Source: Pseudomonadota bacterium (GTDB lineage Bacteria; Myxococcota_A; UBA796; SXON01). Taken from it: DNA of 64,000 nucleotides. This document shows positions 17,279-25,057 of the stretch, one piece after another. Within the stretch, counting starts at the first letter, position 1. Every line of letters begins with the position of its first letter. A program made the translations under genes and the position numbers. Under the pieces are notes generated by a model, which saw only the letters and a program-made list of their open reading frames with translations, was not told where the DNA came from and searched no databases. Location: assembly GCA_030684355.1 (NCBI GenBank), contig JAUXTN010000017.1:16001-80000 (forward strand), in the 5' to 3' direction.

Positions 17279-18754
17279 TCACGCGTTGTCCGCGCGGGCC
17301 TCCATGAGCCATGCGCCGTCGCCGCTCGCGGTCACGAGCCCCCGGTCGATGAGCGGCTCCACGTGATCGAGGAGGCGGTGCTCGGAGAGGCCCACGCGCT
17401 CGGCGAGCGTCGTCACCGTCTGCGGGCCCGTCGACAGCAGCGCGATCACCTGCCGCGCGATGGGCTCCAGGGAGTCGTCCGACACGGTGAGGCCGAGGGC
17501 CAGGCCCAGGAGGGAGCCCGGCGAGCCACGCGAGAGCCTGTGGAACTCCTCGGCGCGCCGACGGTCCATCTCCAGGCCCTCGAGCACCCGGGCCACGTCC
17601 TCGGGGGAGAGCGGGGGAGGGCACAGGTGGCGGGCGCCGAGCCGCGCGGCCTTCATCAGCGGGCGGTCGGCGCGCACGAGCGTGAGGCAGAGCGGCTGCT
17701 CCGTGATGATGCGGACGACGAGCGGCTCGACCCCCGGCGCGTTCCCGTCGAGCGCGAGGATGGCGGGGCTGCCTTGCCCCAGCTCCGCGAGGAGCGCGCG
17801 TCGATCCGCGCCGCCGGGCACCACGCGCACGCCTTCGCGCTGCGCGGCGCGCACACATTCCCGGATGAGCGTGCGGCGCCCGCTGCCGGCGTTCCCGTGG
17901 AGCACGAGCGTGGCGGGCTTCCCGTCGAGGAGGTCGACGACGTGGCGGCGGAGGATCTCCCGCTCGCGCGTCATGCCGACGAGCGGGGCGCGGGGGGGCG
18001 TCGAGAGCGAGGCGCGGAGGAGCGCGGCGACGCGCGTCGCGGGCATCGGCCGGGACGCCGGCCGTCGGGCCAGGAGCCCGAGGACCAGGTCGTCCAGGGC
18101 GCGCGGGAGGCGGGGCCGCAGCGAGCTCGGCGGCTCGGGGAGCGTGGTCAGCGGCAGGTAGCCGAGCGCGGCGGGATCGGCGTCGCGGAACGGCGCCTGC
18201 CGGGTGAGCAAGTGGTACAGCAGGACGCCCAGGCCGTACATGTCGGCCTCGGGGCCCGGCCGCTCGCCGCGGAGCAGCTCCGGCGCGATGAAGCCGAGGG
18301 TGCCGCCGAGATCGAGCGCCGGCAGCTCGCGCCCGCGGGCCATGCCGAGGTCGATGAGGCGCGCGGTCCCGTCCTCCGCGACGAGCACGTTGGAGGGCTT
18401 GAGGTCACCGTGAACCATCCCGAGCGCGTGGAGGTGCGCGAGGGCCTCCGCCACCTGGGCCCCAAGCTCGACCAGGACCGGCATCGGCTGGCCCCGCCCC
18501 CAACTGTCGGCCCGCTCGTTCTGGGCGAACTCCATCGCCATCCAATCGCCGTTCGGATCCGCCTGGACGATGTGCGCGATGTACGGATGGCGCACGGAGC
18601 GGTGCGCCTCGAGCTCGCGACGCAGCCCGCCCGGGACGCTGGCCAGCTTGACTGCGACGAGGCCCGAGGGGCCCTCGGCCAACCAGACTCGCGCGGAGGC
18701 CCCGCGCCCGAGGGGCCGGACGCGCTTGAATGAAGCGGGGAAGAGATCGTTCAT
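17279..18754 (-). CDS. Ser/Thr protein kinase fused to a P-loop ATPase and winged-helix-like tail
   Basis: A 491-residue protein. The kinase domain (1-250) has the Gly loop LGRGASARVWLA, catalytic Lys36 (VAVKLA), the catalytic loop HGDLKPSN (Arg of HRD replaced by Gly) and DLG instead of DFG (LIDLGMA), followed by GTLGFIAPELL. Residues 265-410 hold an AAA/STAND-type ATPase with Walker A HGNAGSGRRTL and a Walker-B-like strand AILALDGN. The C-terminus (430-485) looks like a winged helix (TVTTLAERVGLSEHRLLDHV). Full catalytic residues are present, so an active kinase is expected. Such kinase-ATPase fusions are common in myxobacteria-like genomes. Confidence 0.88.
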   Translation of the reverse strand: MNDLFPASFKRVRPLGRGASARVWLAEGPSGLVAVKLASVPGGLRRELEAHRSVRHPYIAHIVQADPNGDWMAMEFAQNERADSWGRGQPMPVLVELGAQVAEALAHLHALGMVHGDLKPSNVLVAEDGTARLIDLGMARGRELPALDLGGTLGFIAPELLRGERPGPEADMYGLGVLLYHLLTRQAPFRDADPAALGYLPLTTLPEPPSSLRPRLPRALDDLVLGLLARRPASRPMPATRVAALLRASLSTPPRAPLVGMTREREILRRHVVDLLDGKPATLVLHGNAGSGRRTLIRECVRAAQREGVRVVPGGADRRALLAELGQGSPAILALDGNAPGVEPLVVRIITEQPLCLTLVRADRPLMKAARLGARHLCPPPLSPEDVARVLEGLEMDRRRAEEFHRLSRGSPGSLLGLALGLTVSDDSLEPIARQVIALLSTGPQTVTTLAERVGLSEHRLLDHVEPLIDRGLVTASGDGAWLMEARADNA

Positions 18755-18789
18755 GCCGGCATAGGTTAGCCAGACTTCGGAGGTTCAGG

Positions 18790-19536
18790 ATGACGTTGGT
18801 GATGTTGGTCGCGATGGTTCAGGCCGGGAGCGTGGAGGGTCCGGTCGAAGCGCCGGTTGCTCCGACCACGGAGTCCTTCGGTGCATCCAAGGGATCTGGC
18901 TCGTCCTCCAACTCGTCCGGCTCGGATTCCTCTGGCTCGAAGGACTCCAGCAGTGGCAGTTTCTTCAAGAAGGGCAAGCTCTGGGGCTGGACCTACCGGC
19001 CCTATGTCACGCCGGGCGGCGGGCTCGCCATCGGCAACGGCGGTACCTCCATCACCGGCGGCGCGGACGTCGGTGTGAAGTATTGGAAGAAGCAGTGGAA
19101 GGGTGACCTGAGCGGCGGTGGCAGCTACACGTCCGGATCGGCGCTCAACGGGTACGACATCCACCTGGGCAACGAGTTCGGGCGGCGAGAGAAGTGGTGG
19201 GGGCTCTCCGCGGGGCTCCTCGGCTTCTACAACGGCTACGTCGGCGAGGACGCGCAGGACCCCTCCTTGGAGCCCTCCCTCGGCCTCGACGTGCCGGTGA
19301 AGCTCACCCTCGGCCCCAAGAAGTACTACGCATGGGGCGGCATCACGCCCTCGTTCCTCTTCAACGAGGATCGCCACGTGCCGGGCCTGCCCTTCGGCGA
19401 CGAGCTCGAGTGGAGCGTCGGCGCCGGCCTGAAGCTGAAGTGGATCACGGCCGAGGCCGGCTTCACGTCTCGCATCACGACGGTCGGCGTCATCAACACC
19501 CCGACCATCTCTGTGTCCATCGCGGGCATGGACTGA
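18790..19536 (+). CDS. Outer-membrane beta-barrel protein with Ser/Gly-rich linker
   Basis: A 248-residue protein starting at ATG 18790, with a GGAGG ribosome-binding site 7 bases upstream. A short hydrophobic leader (MTLVMLVAMVQA) precedes a Ser/Gly/Lys low-complexity stretch (residues ~28-60), then barrel-like strands (LWGWTYRPYVTPGGGLAIG, GADVGVKYWKKQW, LSGGGSYTSGS, EWSVGAGLKLKWITAEAGF). Aromatic/Gly alternation suggests an 8- to 10-stranded barrel. It is divergent from the kinase gene by 35 bases. Function is not recognisable. Confidence 0.7.
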   Translation: MTLVMLVAMVQAGSVEGPVEAPVAPTTESFGASKGSGSSSNSSGSDSSGSKDSSSGSFFKKGKLWGWTYRPYVTPGGGLAIGNGGTSITGGADVGVKYWKKQWKGDLSGGGSYTSGSALNGYDIHLGNEFGRREKWWGLSAGLLGFYNGYVGEDAQDPSLEPSLGLDVPVKLTLGPKKYYAWGGITPSFLFNEDRHVPGLPFGDELEWSVGAGLKLKWITAEAGFTSRITTVGVINTPTISVSIAGMD

Positions 19537-19561
19537 GAGTTCGAGGGGGCGTGGCGGCCAC

Positions 19562-19894
19562 CTACTCGGTGATCGTCACTTCCCGCTCCTGGCGCCGTGA
19601 GCCGACCTGCATCGTGAGCGTGGCGCTGCCCGCGTAGAGGAACTGCGCGGTGTTGTCGGACACCGCCGCGATGTCGTTGGGGTCGAAGAGCAGCCGCGTC
19701 GCGCCGGTCATCAGCGCGTCGTCGCACCAGAGGAACACGGTCCACTCGTCGCCGACCTGGGGCGGGTCGTCTCCGTTGACGCGGATCTCCAGGGCCTCGC
19801 ACGCGGTCCCGGTGGGGACCTCGTCTTCGACCTCGGGTTCGGCGGTATCCAGGGGCGGGGCGCCCGTGCAGGCGAGGAGGAGCGTCAGGAGCAT
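19562..19894 (-). CDS. Small lipoprotein of unknown function
   Basis: A 110-residue protein. The lipoprotein signal is extremely short (MLLTLLLAC, Cys9), followed by an acidic Pro/Thr linker (PPLDTAEPEVEDEVPTG) and a small beta-rich domain with two Cys (CEALEIRVNGDDPP, TVFLWCDDALM, LLFDPNDIAAVSDN). The frame remains open upstream to 20173, but that sequence is Pro/Arg/Gly noise. The ATG at 19894 is preferred because the lipobox directly follows it. It is convergent with the barrel gene, 25 bases between stops. Confidence 0.65.
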   Translation of the reverse strand: MLLTLLLACTGAPPLDTAEPEVEDEVPTGTACEALEIRVNGDDPPQVGDEWTVFLWCDDALMTGATRLLFDPNDIAAVSDNTAQFLYAGSATLTMQVGSRRQEREVTITE

Positions 19895-20491
19895 CGCGGC
19901 AGGATACCCCAAGCCGAGCCTGGACGGGCCTGCGGCGTGCCCCGGGTGGCGGGGCGAGGGGACAAAGCAGGGCGCTACGGGGATGATCCCGCGGGCGCTG
20001 CTGGTGGGCGAGCCGGTTCTGCGGACGCGTGCGCCTGGAGCAGGGCGATCGGCGCCGGCCACAACCCGGGTCCGTGAACCGGGGGCTGGCAATACCTCCC
20101 AGGGACCCGGCGGCGGCGGCGCAGGGGCGGCCCAGTTGCTGATTTGGACAGTGTCCAGGCTCGCCGCGAGCACGCGCCGAAACTCCTTCTGAGAACATCA
20201 GAGATACCGTTGAACGGTGGCTTTACAGGATGTGTCAGCCGCGTTCGGGCTTGGCAGCGGCCCGAGCCCCGCTGTCAACCCGCGGTGCCACGAAATAAGC
20301 GGCTTGAACGCCGGAGACCGCTCCAAAAAAGCGATGCGCCCCTCGACTGCCACAGCGGCCGAGAGGCGCAACCGGGGAAGACCCGGGCTCGGAGGGACAG
20401 GGCGGGGGCGCCGGGGCGGGCTCCGAAGGCGACGGTTCGTCGCATCCGGCGTGCCCCGGCGGGTCACCCTACCGTCATCCGGCTCCAATGC
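19895..20491. other. Gene-poor stretch of ~600 bases
   Basis: No convincing gene was found: open frames here have no start signals, and their translations are Arg/Pro/Gly-rich. It holds a minus-strand terminator (20325-20369) for the gene at 20492, and a perfect 13-base inverted repeat ACCGTTGAACGGT at 20206-20218 that could be an operator. No tRNA or known RNA was recognised. Confidence 0.6.
20325..20369 (-). terminator. Rho-independent terminator of the small basic protein gene
   Basis: Read on the minus strand: a 10-base-pair stem (20360-20369 with 20336-20345, one G.U wobble), a 14-base loop, then GCGAT and a run of six T (20325-20330). It begins about 120 bases after the stop of the gene at 20492-20917. 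Confidence 0.6.
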
Positions 20492-20917
20492 TCAGGAGGC
20501 CTTCCGACGACGGCGACGGCGGGCGTTGCGCTTGGGCGTAGCAACGCCGTCGTGGTTCCGGCGCCACCACTGGGCGGCACCTTCGGGGGTCTTGATGCCG
20601 AAGAGGCGAGCGATCTCGGCCCAATCGGCCCCGCGCGCGAGCGCTTCCTCGCCCTGCTTGATTCGCTCGTCGCGCCAGCCCCGGCGTTCGACGCGGCGAT
20701 CCTCGCGCTCCTTCTCGCGGTTCTGGCTCGCCGGCTTCCGCATGAGGGGGTAGTGCAGCCCCATCTTCTTGGCGTAGCGGCGGGCCTTGGCGCGGAGGGC
20801 GTCGCTCGACAGGCCGATCTTCTCGGCCACCTTCCGAAGCTGCCGCTCGCGCTTGCGGGGCGTGTCACCACGACCCGACATCTTGTTCAGCAGGTTGTAG
20901 ATCTCTTCACCGGTCAT
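20492..20917 (-). CDS. Small highly basic protein, candidate DNA-binding
   Basis: A 141-residue protein starting at ATG 20917 with GGGAG 8 bases upstream; an in-frame ATG at 20944 lacks such a site. Two helix-turn-helix-like segments are visible: RQLRKVAEKIGLSSDALRAK followed by RRYAKKMGLHY, and GADWAEIARLFGIKTPEGAA followed by QWWRRN, the latter reminiscent of Myb/SANT or sigma-region-4 folds. The linker is packed with Lys, Arg and Glu, and the tail is poly-basic (ARRRRRRKA). It has its own promoter and terminator candidates, so is probably monocistronic. No family was recognised; a nucleoid or regulatory role is an inference. Confidence 0.72.
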   Translation of the reverse strand: MTGEEIYNLLNKMSGRGDTPRKRERQLRKVAEKIGLSSDALRAKARRYAKKMGLHYPLMRKPASQNREKEREDRRVERRGWRDERIKQGEEALARGADWAEIARLFGIKTPEGAAQWWRRNHDGVATPKRNARRRRRRKAS

Positions 20918-21050
20918 CGACGTTCTCCCATTCTTTGGCGTCACGGAACGTCTTCCTCTGCTGAGGAGGACGGAGCGGTTGGCTTCCTGCCAGATGATGA
21001 GTCACCCGTCGTTCGGAGAGGTTCCGAGAGACGCGCACCACTCACGGCAA

Positions 21051-21079
21051 ACAGTAGCGCGCAATCGAACGAACGGCAA
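21051..21079 (-). promoter_or_regulatory. Candidate sigma-70 promoter for the small basic protein
   Basis: On the minus strand: TTGCCG (21074-21079), a 17-base spacer and TACTGT (21051-21056). Four of six bases match consensus in each box. It lies about 134 bases upstream of ATG 20917. Confidence 0.35.
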
Positions 21080-21106
21080 CGGTCCTGGTGCGATCCAGAT
21101 CGAAAT

Positions 21107-22591
21107 TCATTCCCAGCTAAGCCGATAGTCCAGGAACTGGAACGATGTCGCGCCGGGGACGACCGAGTGGCGCCCCGGCGCGGCGGGCCTCGCGTTTATC
21201 TCCGCGCTGCCGGAGCGGATCTCGGCGGTGGAGCGCGTGTTCCAGACGGGGCGCTCGACCCTGAGCACCAACACGGCGTGTTCGCGACGGCCGATCCCGA
21301 GCGTCCCGTCCGGGAGGACGACGATCGGGGCTTCGGACAGATGCTCGATCGCGAGGGTCTGCCGGGCCCCGCCCGCGCGGCGGTAGCTGAAGGCCCCCCC
21401 GAGGCGCAGGGGCGCGACACGCCGGCGCAGGCCGAGCACCCCTGCCACCAGGAGGAGGCCGAGGCTGGCGGCCATTCCCAGGCTGCGCACGGGGGAGAGG
21501 CCGTAGTGGCGCTCCGCGCGGATGGTCACGTCGGCCACGAGGTCGGTGCGCTCGGGGTCGATCCCGAGGCCACGCAGGGTGTCGGCTGGAGAGAGCGTGC
21601 CCTCCACGCGCAGGCGGACGGGGATGTCCACCGTGTCGTTCGCCGGGAAGAGGGAGAAGGGCGCCGCCGGCACGTCCACCAGGATGGGCACGGTGCCGTC
21701 GGGTGCGAGCTGGAGGGTCTGGACGTCGGTCCGCGCCCCCTCCACGGTGATCTTCCGCACGTCGAAGGTCAGGTTCGCGAGCCCGGTCCCGAGGAGGAGG
21801 GTCCCGGACGGGCGGTCGAGCGTGGGGCCCTCGCCCACCCGCGCGGTGAGGGCGAGGCGTTTCACCTCGCCTCGAACGAGGGGACGGAGACGCACCCCCT
21901 CCACGTTGGCGCGCAGCGCATCGACCCAGGCCGCAAAGGGCTCCTTCGCGACCTCTACCGCGGCGGCGGGCGCGAAGTAGGCCTGGGTGTCGGCGAGCCC
22001 GCGGTCATCGACCTTCTGCTTGGCCGTCGCCACGGGAAATAGCACGGCATCCACCGTGGTATGATCTCCGGCCGCGTCGAAGCCGGCGTCGAACTTGTCG
22101 AAGCCGCGGATGGCCCGGCAGCCGAACCCACCGTCCGCGTAGGTCGACTCGAGCGGCGGCGAGTGACAGAAGCTGCTGAGCATGAGCACGAACCGCGGCG
22201 CCGCGGCGCCTTGCGCGCCGAGGCTGGCACCGACGACGGAGAGCCCGGCGGCGAGGTCCGTGCTCCGGGCCGTGGGGAGCTCCAGCGCGCGGATCTCGGC
22301 GGCCAGCGCGGCCCTCCCGGCGTCGTCAATCGTGCGCAAAGGGAGGGCGAAGCTCGAACGAGTGTGCAGAACGACGATCTCGAGGCGGTCCCCTACGGGG
22401 AGCGTCTCGACGAGTCGGGCGATCGGCTCGCGGGCGGCGTTCGCCTGATCGAGCATTGGGCCAGCGGTTTCCAGCACCACGGTCCAGGTCGCGGCAGGCG
22501 CCTCGGACCAGCGAAGTGGCGCCGACGCGACGGGATCGGCGGCGCGAGCCGAGAGGGAGGTCAGGGTCAGCAGGAGTAGGAGAAAGGGCAT
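21107..22591 (-). CDS. Secreted, membrane-anchored von Willebrand A-like protein
   Basis: A 494-residue protein. It has a signal peptide (MPFLLLLLTLTSLSARA), then a region resembling a VWA-type fold (TWTVVLETAGPMLDQANAAR, RLEIVVLHTRSS, RFVLMLSSFCHSPP), although the MIDAS Asp-x-Ser-x-Ser is not intact, so metal binding is doubtful. Beta-rich domains follow, with a transmembrane helix near residue 365 (GMAASLGLLLVAGVLGL) and a C-terminal domain of ~120 residues (APIVVLPDGTLGIGRREHA) that hints at an FHA-like cytoplasmic fold. Monocistronic; divergent from the amidase gene. Function is unknown. Confidence 0.7.
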   Translation of the reverse strand: MPFLLLLLTLTSLSARAADPVASAPLRWSEAPAATWTVVLETAGPMLDQANAAREPIARLVETLPVGDRLEIVVLHTRSSFALPLRTIDDAGRAALAAEIRALELPTARSTDLAAGLSVVGASLGAQGAAAPRFVLMLSSFCHSPPLESTYADGGFGCRAIRGFDKFDAGFDAAGDHTTVDAVLFPVATAKQKVDDRGLADTQAYFAPAAAVEVAKEPFAAWVDALRANVEGVRLRPLVRGEVKRLALTARVGEGPTLDRPSGTLLLGTGLANLTFDVRKITVEGARTDVQTLQLAPDGTVPILVDVPAAPFSLFPANDTVDIPVRLRVEGTLSPADTLRGLGIDPERTDLVADVTIRAERHYGLSPVRSLGMAASLGLLLVAGVLGLRRRVAPLRLGGAFSYRRAGGARQTLAIEHLSEAPIVVLPDGTLGIGRREHAVLVLRVERPVWNTRSTAEIRSGSAEINARPAAPGRHSVVPGATSFQFLDYRLSWE

Positions 22592-22741
22592 GCTTTCGGG
22601 TCGAAACCTTAGTGCCGCGCCGCGGGGACCGCAACCCGTGGGGGCGCCCGGCTGGGGCGTGTCGCACCACTGGGACGCCCGTGCCCCAGCGACACGGGCG
22701 CCTCATCCTCGAATAGTCCTCGTCCAGGCGGCATCGCTGGC

Positions 22742-22757
22742 TGGCACGAGCTGTGCA
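22742..22757 (+). promoter_or_regulatory. Sigma-54 promoter of the amidase gene
   Basis: TGGCACG-AGCT-GTGCA, with GG at 22743-22744 and GC at 22755-22756, exactly the 12-base separation of -24/-12 elements. Predicted transcription start is near 22768, leaving a ~16-base leader with GAGG before ATG 22784. The hexamer and spacing match the rtcB promoter in this window. An enhancer-binding activator is required but cannot be identified. Confidence 0.6.
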
Positions 22758-22783
22758 AGGAACCTGGGCGACCCGAGGCCTCC

Positions 22784-24244
22784 ATGCGTGTCTTCCTTGC
22801 GCCGCTCGTCGTTGTCGCCGCCTGTACCCCGAGCACCCGCGCGCCCACCGAGCTCGCCGACGCCTTCGCCGAGGCCGCCGAGACCTACGAGGTGCCCGTC
22901 GAGGTCCTCGTCGCCACGTCCTACGCGGTGAGCCGCTTCGACCAGCGCTTCGGAGAGGAGAACCGCGAGGGGGGCGTCGGCGTCATGAACCTGCGGGTCG
23001 GCGACACCTTCCCGTCGATGCCCCTGGCCGCCACCAGGCTCGGGATGTCGGAGGACGCCCTGGCCGACTCCGCGTCCGCCAACATCCTGGGCGCCGCGGC
23101 GCTCCTCCACACCGAGGCGCTCGAGCTGCAGAAGCTGACCGGTGAGCCCGTCGACACCCTAGAGGAGTGGTACCCGCTCGTGGCCGCCTGGTCGGGCTCC
23201 GAGGACCCGCTCGTGGCCGACGGGTTCGCGGCGCAGGTCTATGACTGGATCCAATGGGGCCTCGCCGGAGAGGCGCCCACGGGCGAGCTCGTGGAGCTCC
23301 ACCCCACCGCGCTGCCGTGGCGGGAGAGCCGCATGGCCGTGAGCGGCTCGGGCCTCGTCTACCAGTACATCCCGGCGTGCAGCTCGAACTTCTCGGACTA
23401 CAACCGCGGCTCCGGCGACATCGACTACGTGATCATCCACACGATGGAGGGCACCTACTCGGGCTCCATCTCCTGGTTCCAGAACTGCTCCGCGCAGGTC
23501 AGCGCCCACTACAACATCCGCTCGAGCGACGGCCAGATCACCCAGATGGTGCAGGAAGAGGATGTGGCCTGGCACGCCGGCTACTGGGACTACAACAAGC
23601 GCGGCATCGGAATCGAGCACGAGGGCTACGTCTCCCAGCCGAGCACCTGGTACACGGACGCCATGTACCGGGCCTCGGCGGCGCTGACGCGGGACCTCTG
23701 CGACCGCTACGGCATCCCCAAGGACCGCGCGCACGTCATCGGGCACAACGAGGTGCCCGGGTGCTCGTCCGGCGGCGGCGGGTCGGGCTGCCACACGGAC
23801 CCCGGCTCCGGCTGGAACTGGGACTACTACATGAGCCTCGTGACCGAGTCGGGGAGCGGCTCGGAGAGCCTGGGCGGCTCGGGCGTGGCCGATGGGCCCC
23901 GCACCGGCACCTTCGACGCGAAGGTGAAGTCCACCCGCTACGGCGACACCGACACCTGCTCCGGGAGCCTCACCGGCGCCGTCAACGGCGGGCAGGTGTA
24001 CCTCAACGGCAAGTGCACGCTGGTAGGGCACGCGGACAAGGTGAAGGACCTACCGGTCACGTGGACCGGGACCGTCACCGGCACCACGCTCTCCGGCCGC
24101 ATGGTGGTGGACGGGCACGACGCCTCGTTCACCGGAGCCGTGAACGCCGACGGCAGCCTCCAGGCCTCGTTCAGCGGCAGCGAGGACCTCGGCGGGGACG
24201 TCGGCGCCATCGAGTTCGAGGTCAACCTGGCTGCGGCTCCGTAG
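22784..24244 (+). CDS. N-acetylmuramoyl-L-alanine amidase (Amidase_2) lipoprotein
   Basis: A 486-residue protein. The lipoprotein signal MRVFLAPLVVVAAC (Cys14) is followed by a helical domain (residues 20-165) of the kind found before peptidoglycan enzymes (VEVLVATSYAVSRFDQRFGE), then an Amidase_2/PGRP catalytic domain: YVIIHTMEGTYSGSISWF with the first Zn His, SAHYNIRSSDGQITQMV, VAWHAGYW, GIGIEHEGYV, VIGHNEVPGC and the last Zn His in CHTDPGSGWNW. The C-terminal ~110 residues form a beta-rich domain. It cleaves the amide between MurNAc and the stem peptide. Expression appears sigma-54 dependent. Confidence 0.9.
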   Translation: MRVFLAPLVVVAACTPSTRAPTELADAFAEAAETYEVPVEVLVATSYAVSRFDQRFGEENREGGVGVMNLRVGDTFPSMPLAATRLGMSEDALADSASANILGAAALLHTEALELQKLTGEPVDTLEEWYPLVAAWSGSEDPLVADGFAAQVYDWIQWGLAGEAPTGELVELHPTALPWRESRMAVSGSGLVYQYIPACSSNFSDYNRGSGDIDYVIIHTMEGTYSGSISWFQNCSAQVSAHYNIRSSDGQITQMVQEEDVAWHAGYWDYNKRGIGIEHEGYVSQPSTWYTDAMYRASAALTRDLCDRYGIPKDRAHVIGHNEVPGCSSGGGGSGCHTDPGSGWNWDYYMSLVTESGSGSESLGGSGVADGPRTGTFDAKVKSTRYGDTDTCSGSLTGAVNGGQVYLNGKCTLVGHADKVKDLPVTWTGTVTGTTLSGRMVVDGHDASFTGAVNADGSLQASFSGSEDLGGDVGAIEFEVNLAAAP

Positions 24245-24269
24245 CCAGGCCGGTCGCGCACGGCCTGGC
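24244..24269 (+). terminator. Hairpin after the amidase gene
   Basis: A perfect 9-base-pair stem, GCCAGGCCG and CGGCCTGGC (24244-24252 and 24261-24269), with loop GTCGCGCA, begins at the stop codon. There is no T-run, so termination is tentative; it may also protect the mRNA end or act on the convergent gene. Confidence 0.45.
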
Positions 24270-24317
24270 CATCGTGGTCGGGTCGGCGGGGCGGGCCTGC
24301 GCGCGCCCCCGGAGCTT

Positions 24318-24953
24318 TTAGAGGACCTTCTTGATCGCCTTGACGACCTTGGGGGAGAGCTTCGCCCAATCGGCGCTGTCCTCCTTGGTGACCGTCACGA
24401 AGTCCTTCACGGCGAACACGCCCTTCACGCCACCGCAGGCCCAGAGCGCCTTGCCGAGCGGGTGCTTCTCGGCGTCCTCGGCGGAGTTGAAGGACAGGGA
24501 GCCCTTCTCCACCACCGTGGTCGTCGTCGTGAACTTCCGGGCGTTGGGGTTCGGGGTGTCCTCCGCGACGACCTCGACCGCCTTCTTGGCCACCTTCTTC
24601 TCGGCGGCCGGCTCGGCCGCGGGGGCCTCGGCGCGCCCGTGATCGTGCGAGTGCCCGTGGTCGTGCCCGCGGTCTTCGGCCTTCGGAGCCGCCACCGGGG
24701 CCGGCGCGGGCTTGGCGACCGCCGCGGGGGCCGGCGCGACCTTGGGGGCGGGCGCAGGCTCGGCGCGATCGCCGCCGTGGTCGTGGGAGTGCCCGTGCGA
24801 GTGCGAATGACCGCGGTCCTCCTCTTCCTCTTCCGGCGCGGGCGCCGCTGGGCGGGACACGGGCTGACGAGGCGGGGTGGGGCGGGCGGCGGGGGGCGGG
24901 GTCTTCCGGCCGAGCAGCTGGCCCAGCAATTTCTTGAGCGTCGAGCGGATCAT
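24318..24953 (-). CDS. His-rich protein with Nfu N-terminal domain
   Basis: A 211-residue protein. The N-terminus is amphipathic and basic (MIRSTLKKLLGQLLGRK), followed by a Pro/Ala linker containing an acidic patch (EEEEED) and two His clusters (HSHSHGHSHDHGG and HDHGHSHDHG) that can bind Ni, Zn, Co or Cu. Residues ~130-211 match the Nfu_N/scaffold domain (EDTPNPNARKFTTTTTVV, PLGKALWACGGVKGVF, VTVTKEDSADWAKLSP). The CxxC-bearing NifU C-terminal domain of iron-sulfur scaffolds is missing. The start ATG 24953 was chosen over 24998 because the family and His-linker begin after it. Confidence 0.8.
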   Translation of the reverse strand: MIRSTLKKLLGQLLGRKTPPPAARPTPPRQPVSRPAAPAPEEEEEDRGHSHSHGHSHDHGGDRAEPAPAPKVAPAPAAVAKPAPAPVAAPKAEDRGHDHGHSHDHGRAEAPAAEPAAEKKVAKKAVEVVAEDTPNPNARKFTTTTTVVEKGSLSFNSAEDAEKHPLGKALWACGGVKGVFAVKDFVTVTKEDSADWAKLSPKVVKAIKKVL

Positions 24954-25057
24954 GGTTCGGCTCCGCGCCGCGACTAACCGAACTGGGTGACGTTGCACGG
25001 AAATCGGTGGCGCATGAGCCCGGGACAGGCTCTCTTGTGGCCCAGGAGACCGACCCC

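Noticed and set aside
19895..20491. Possible tRNA or small RNA gene in the 600-base gap
   Set aside because: No cloverleaf, T-psi-C-like GTTCGA-x-C arrangement or known RNA motif could be assembled; only the terminator and one inverted repeat are supportable.
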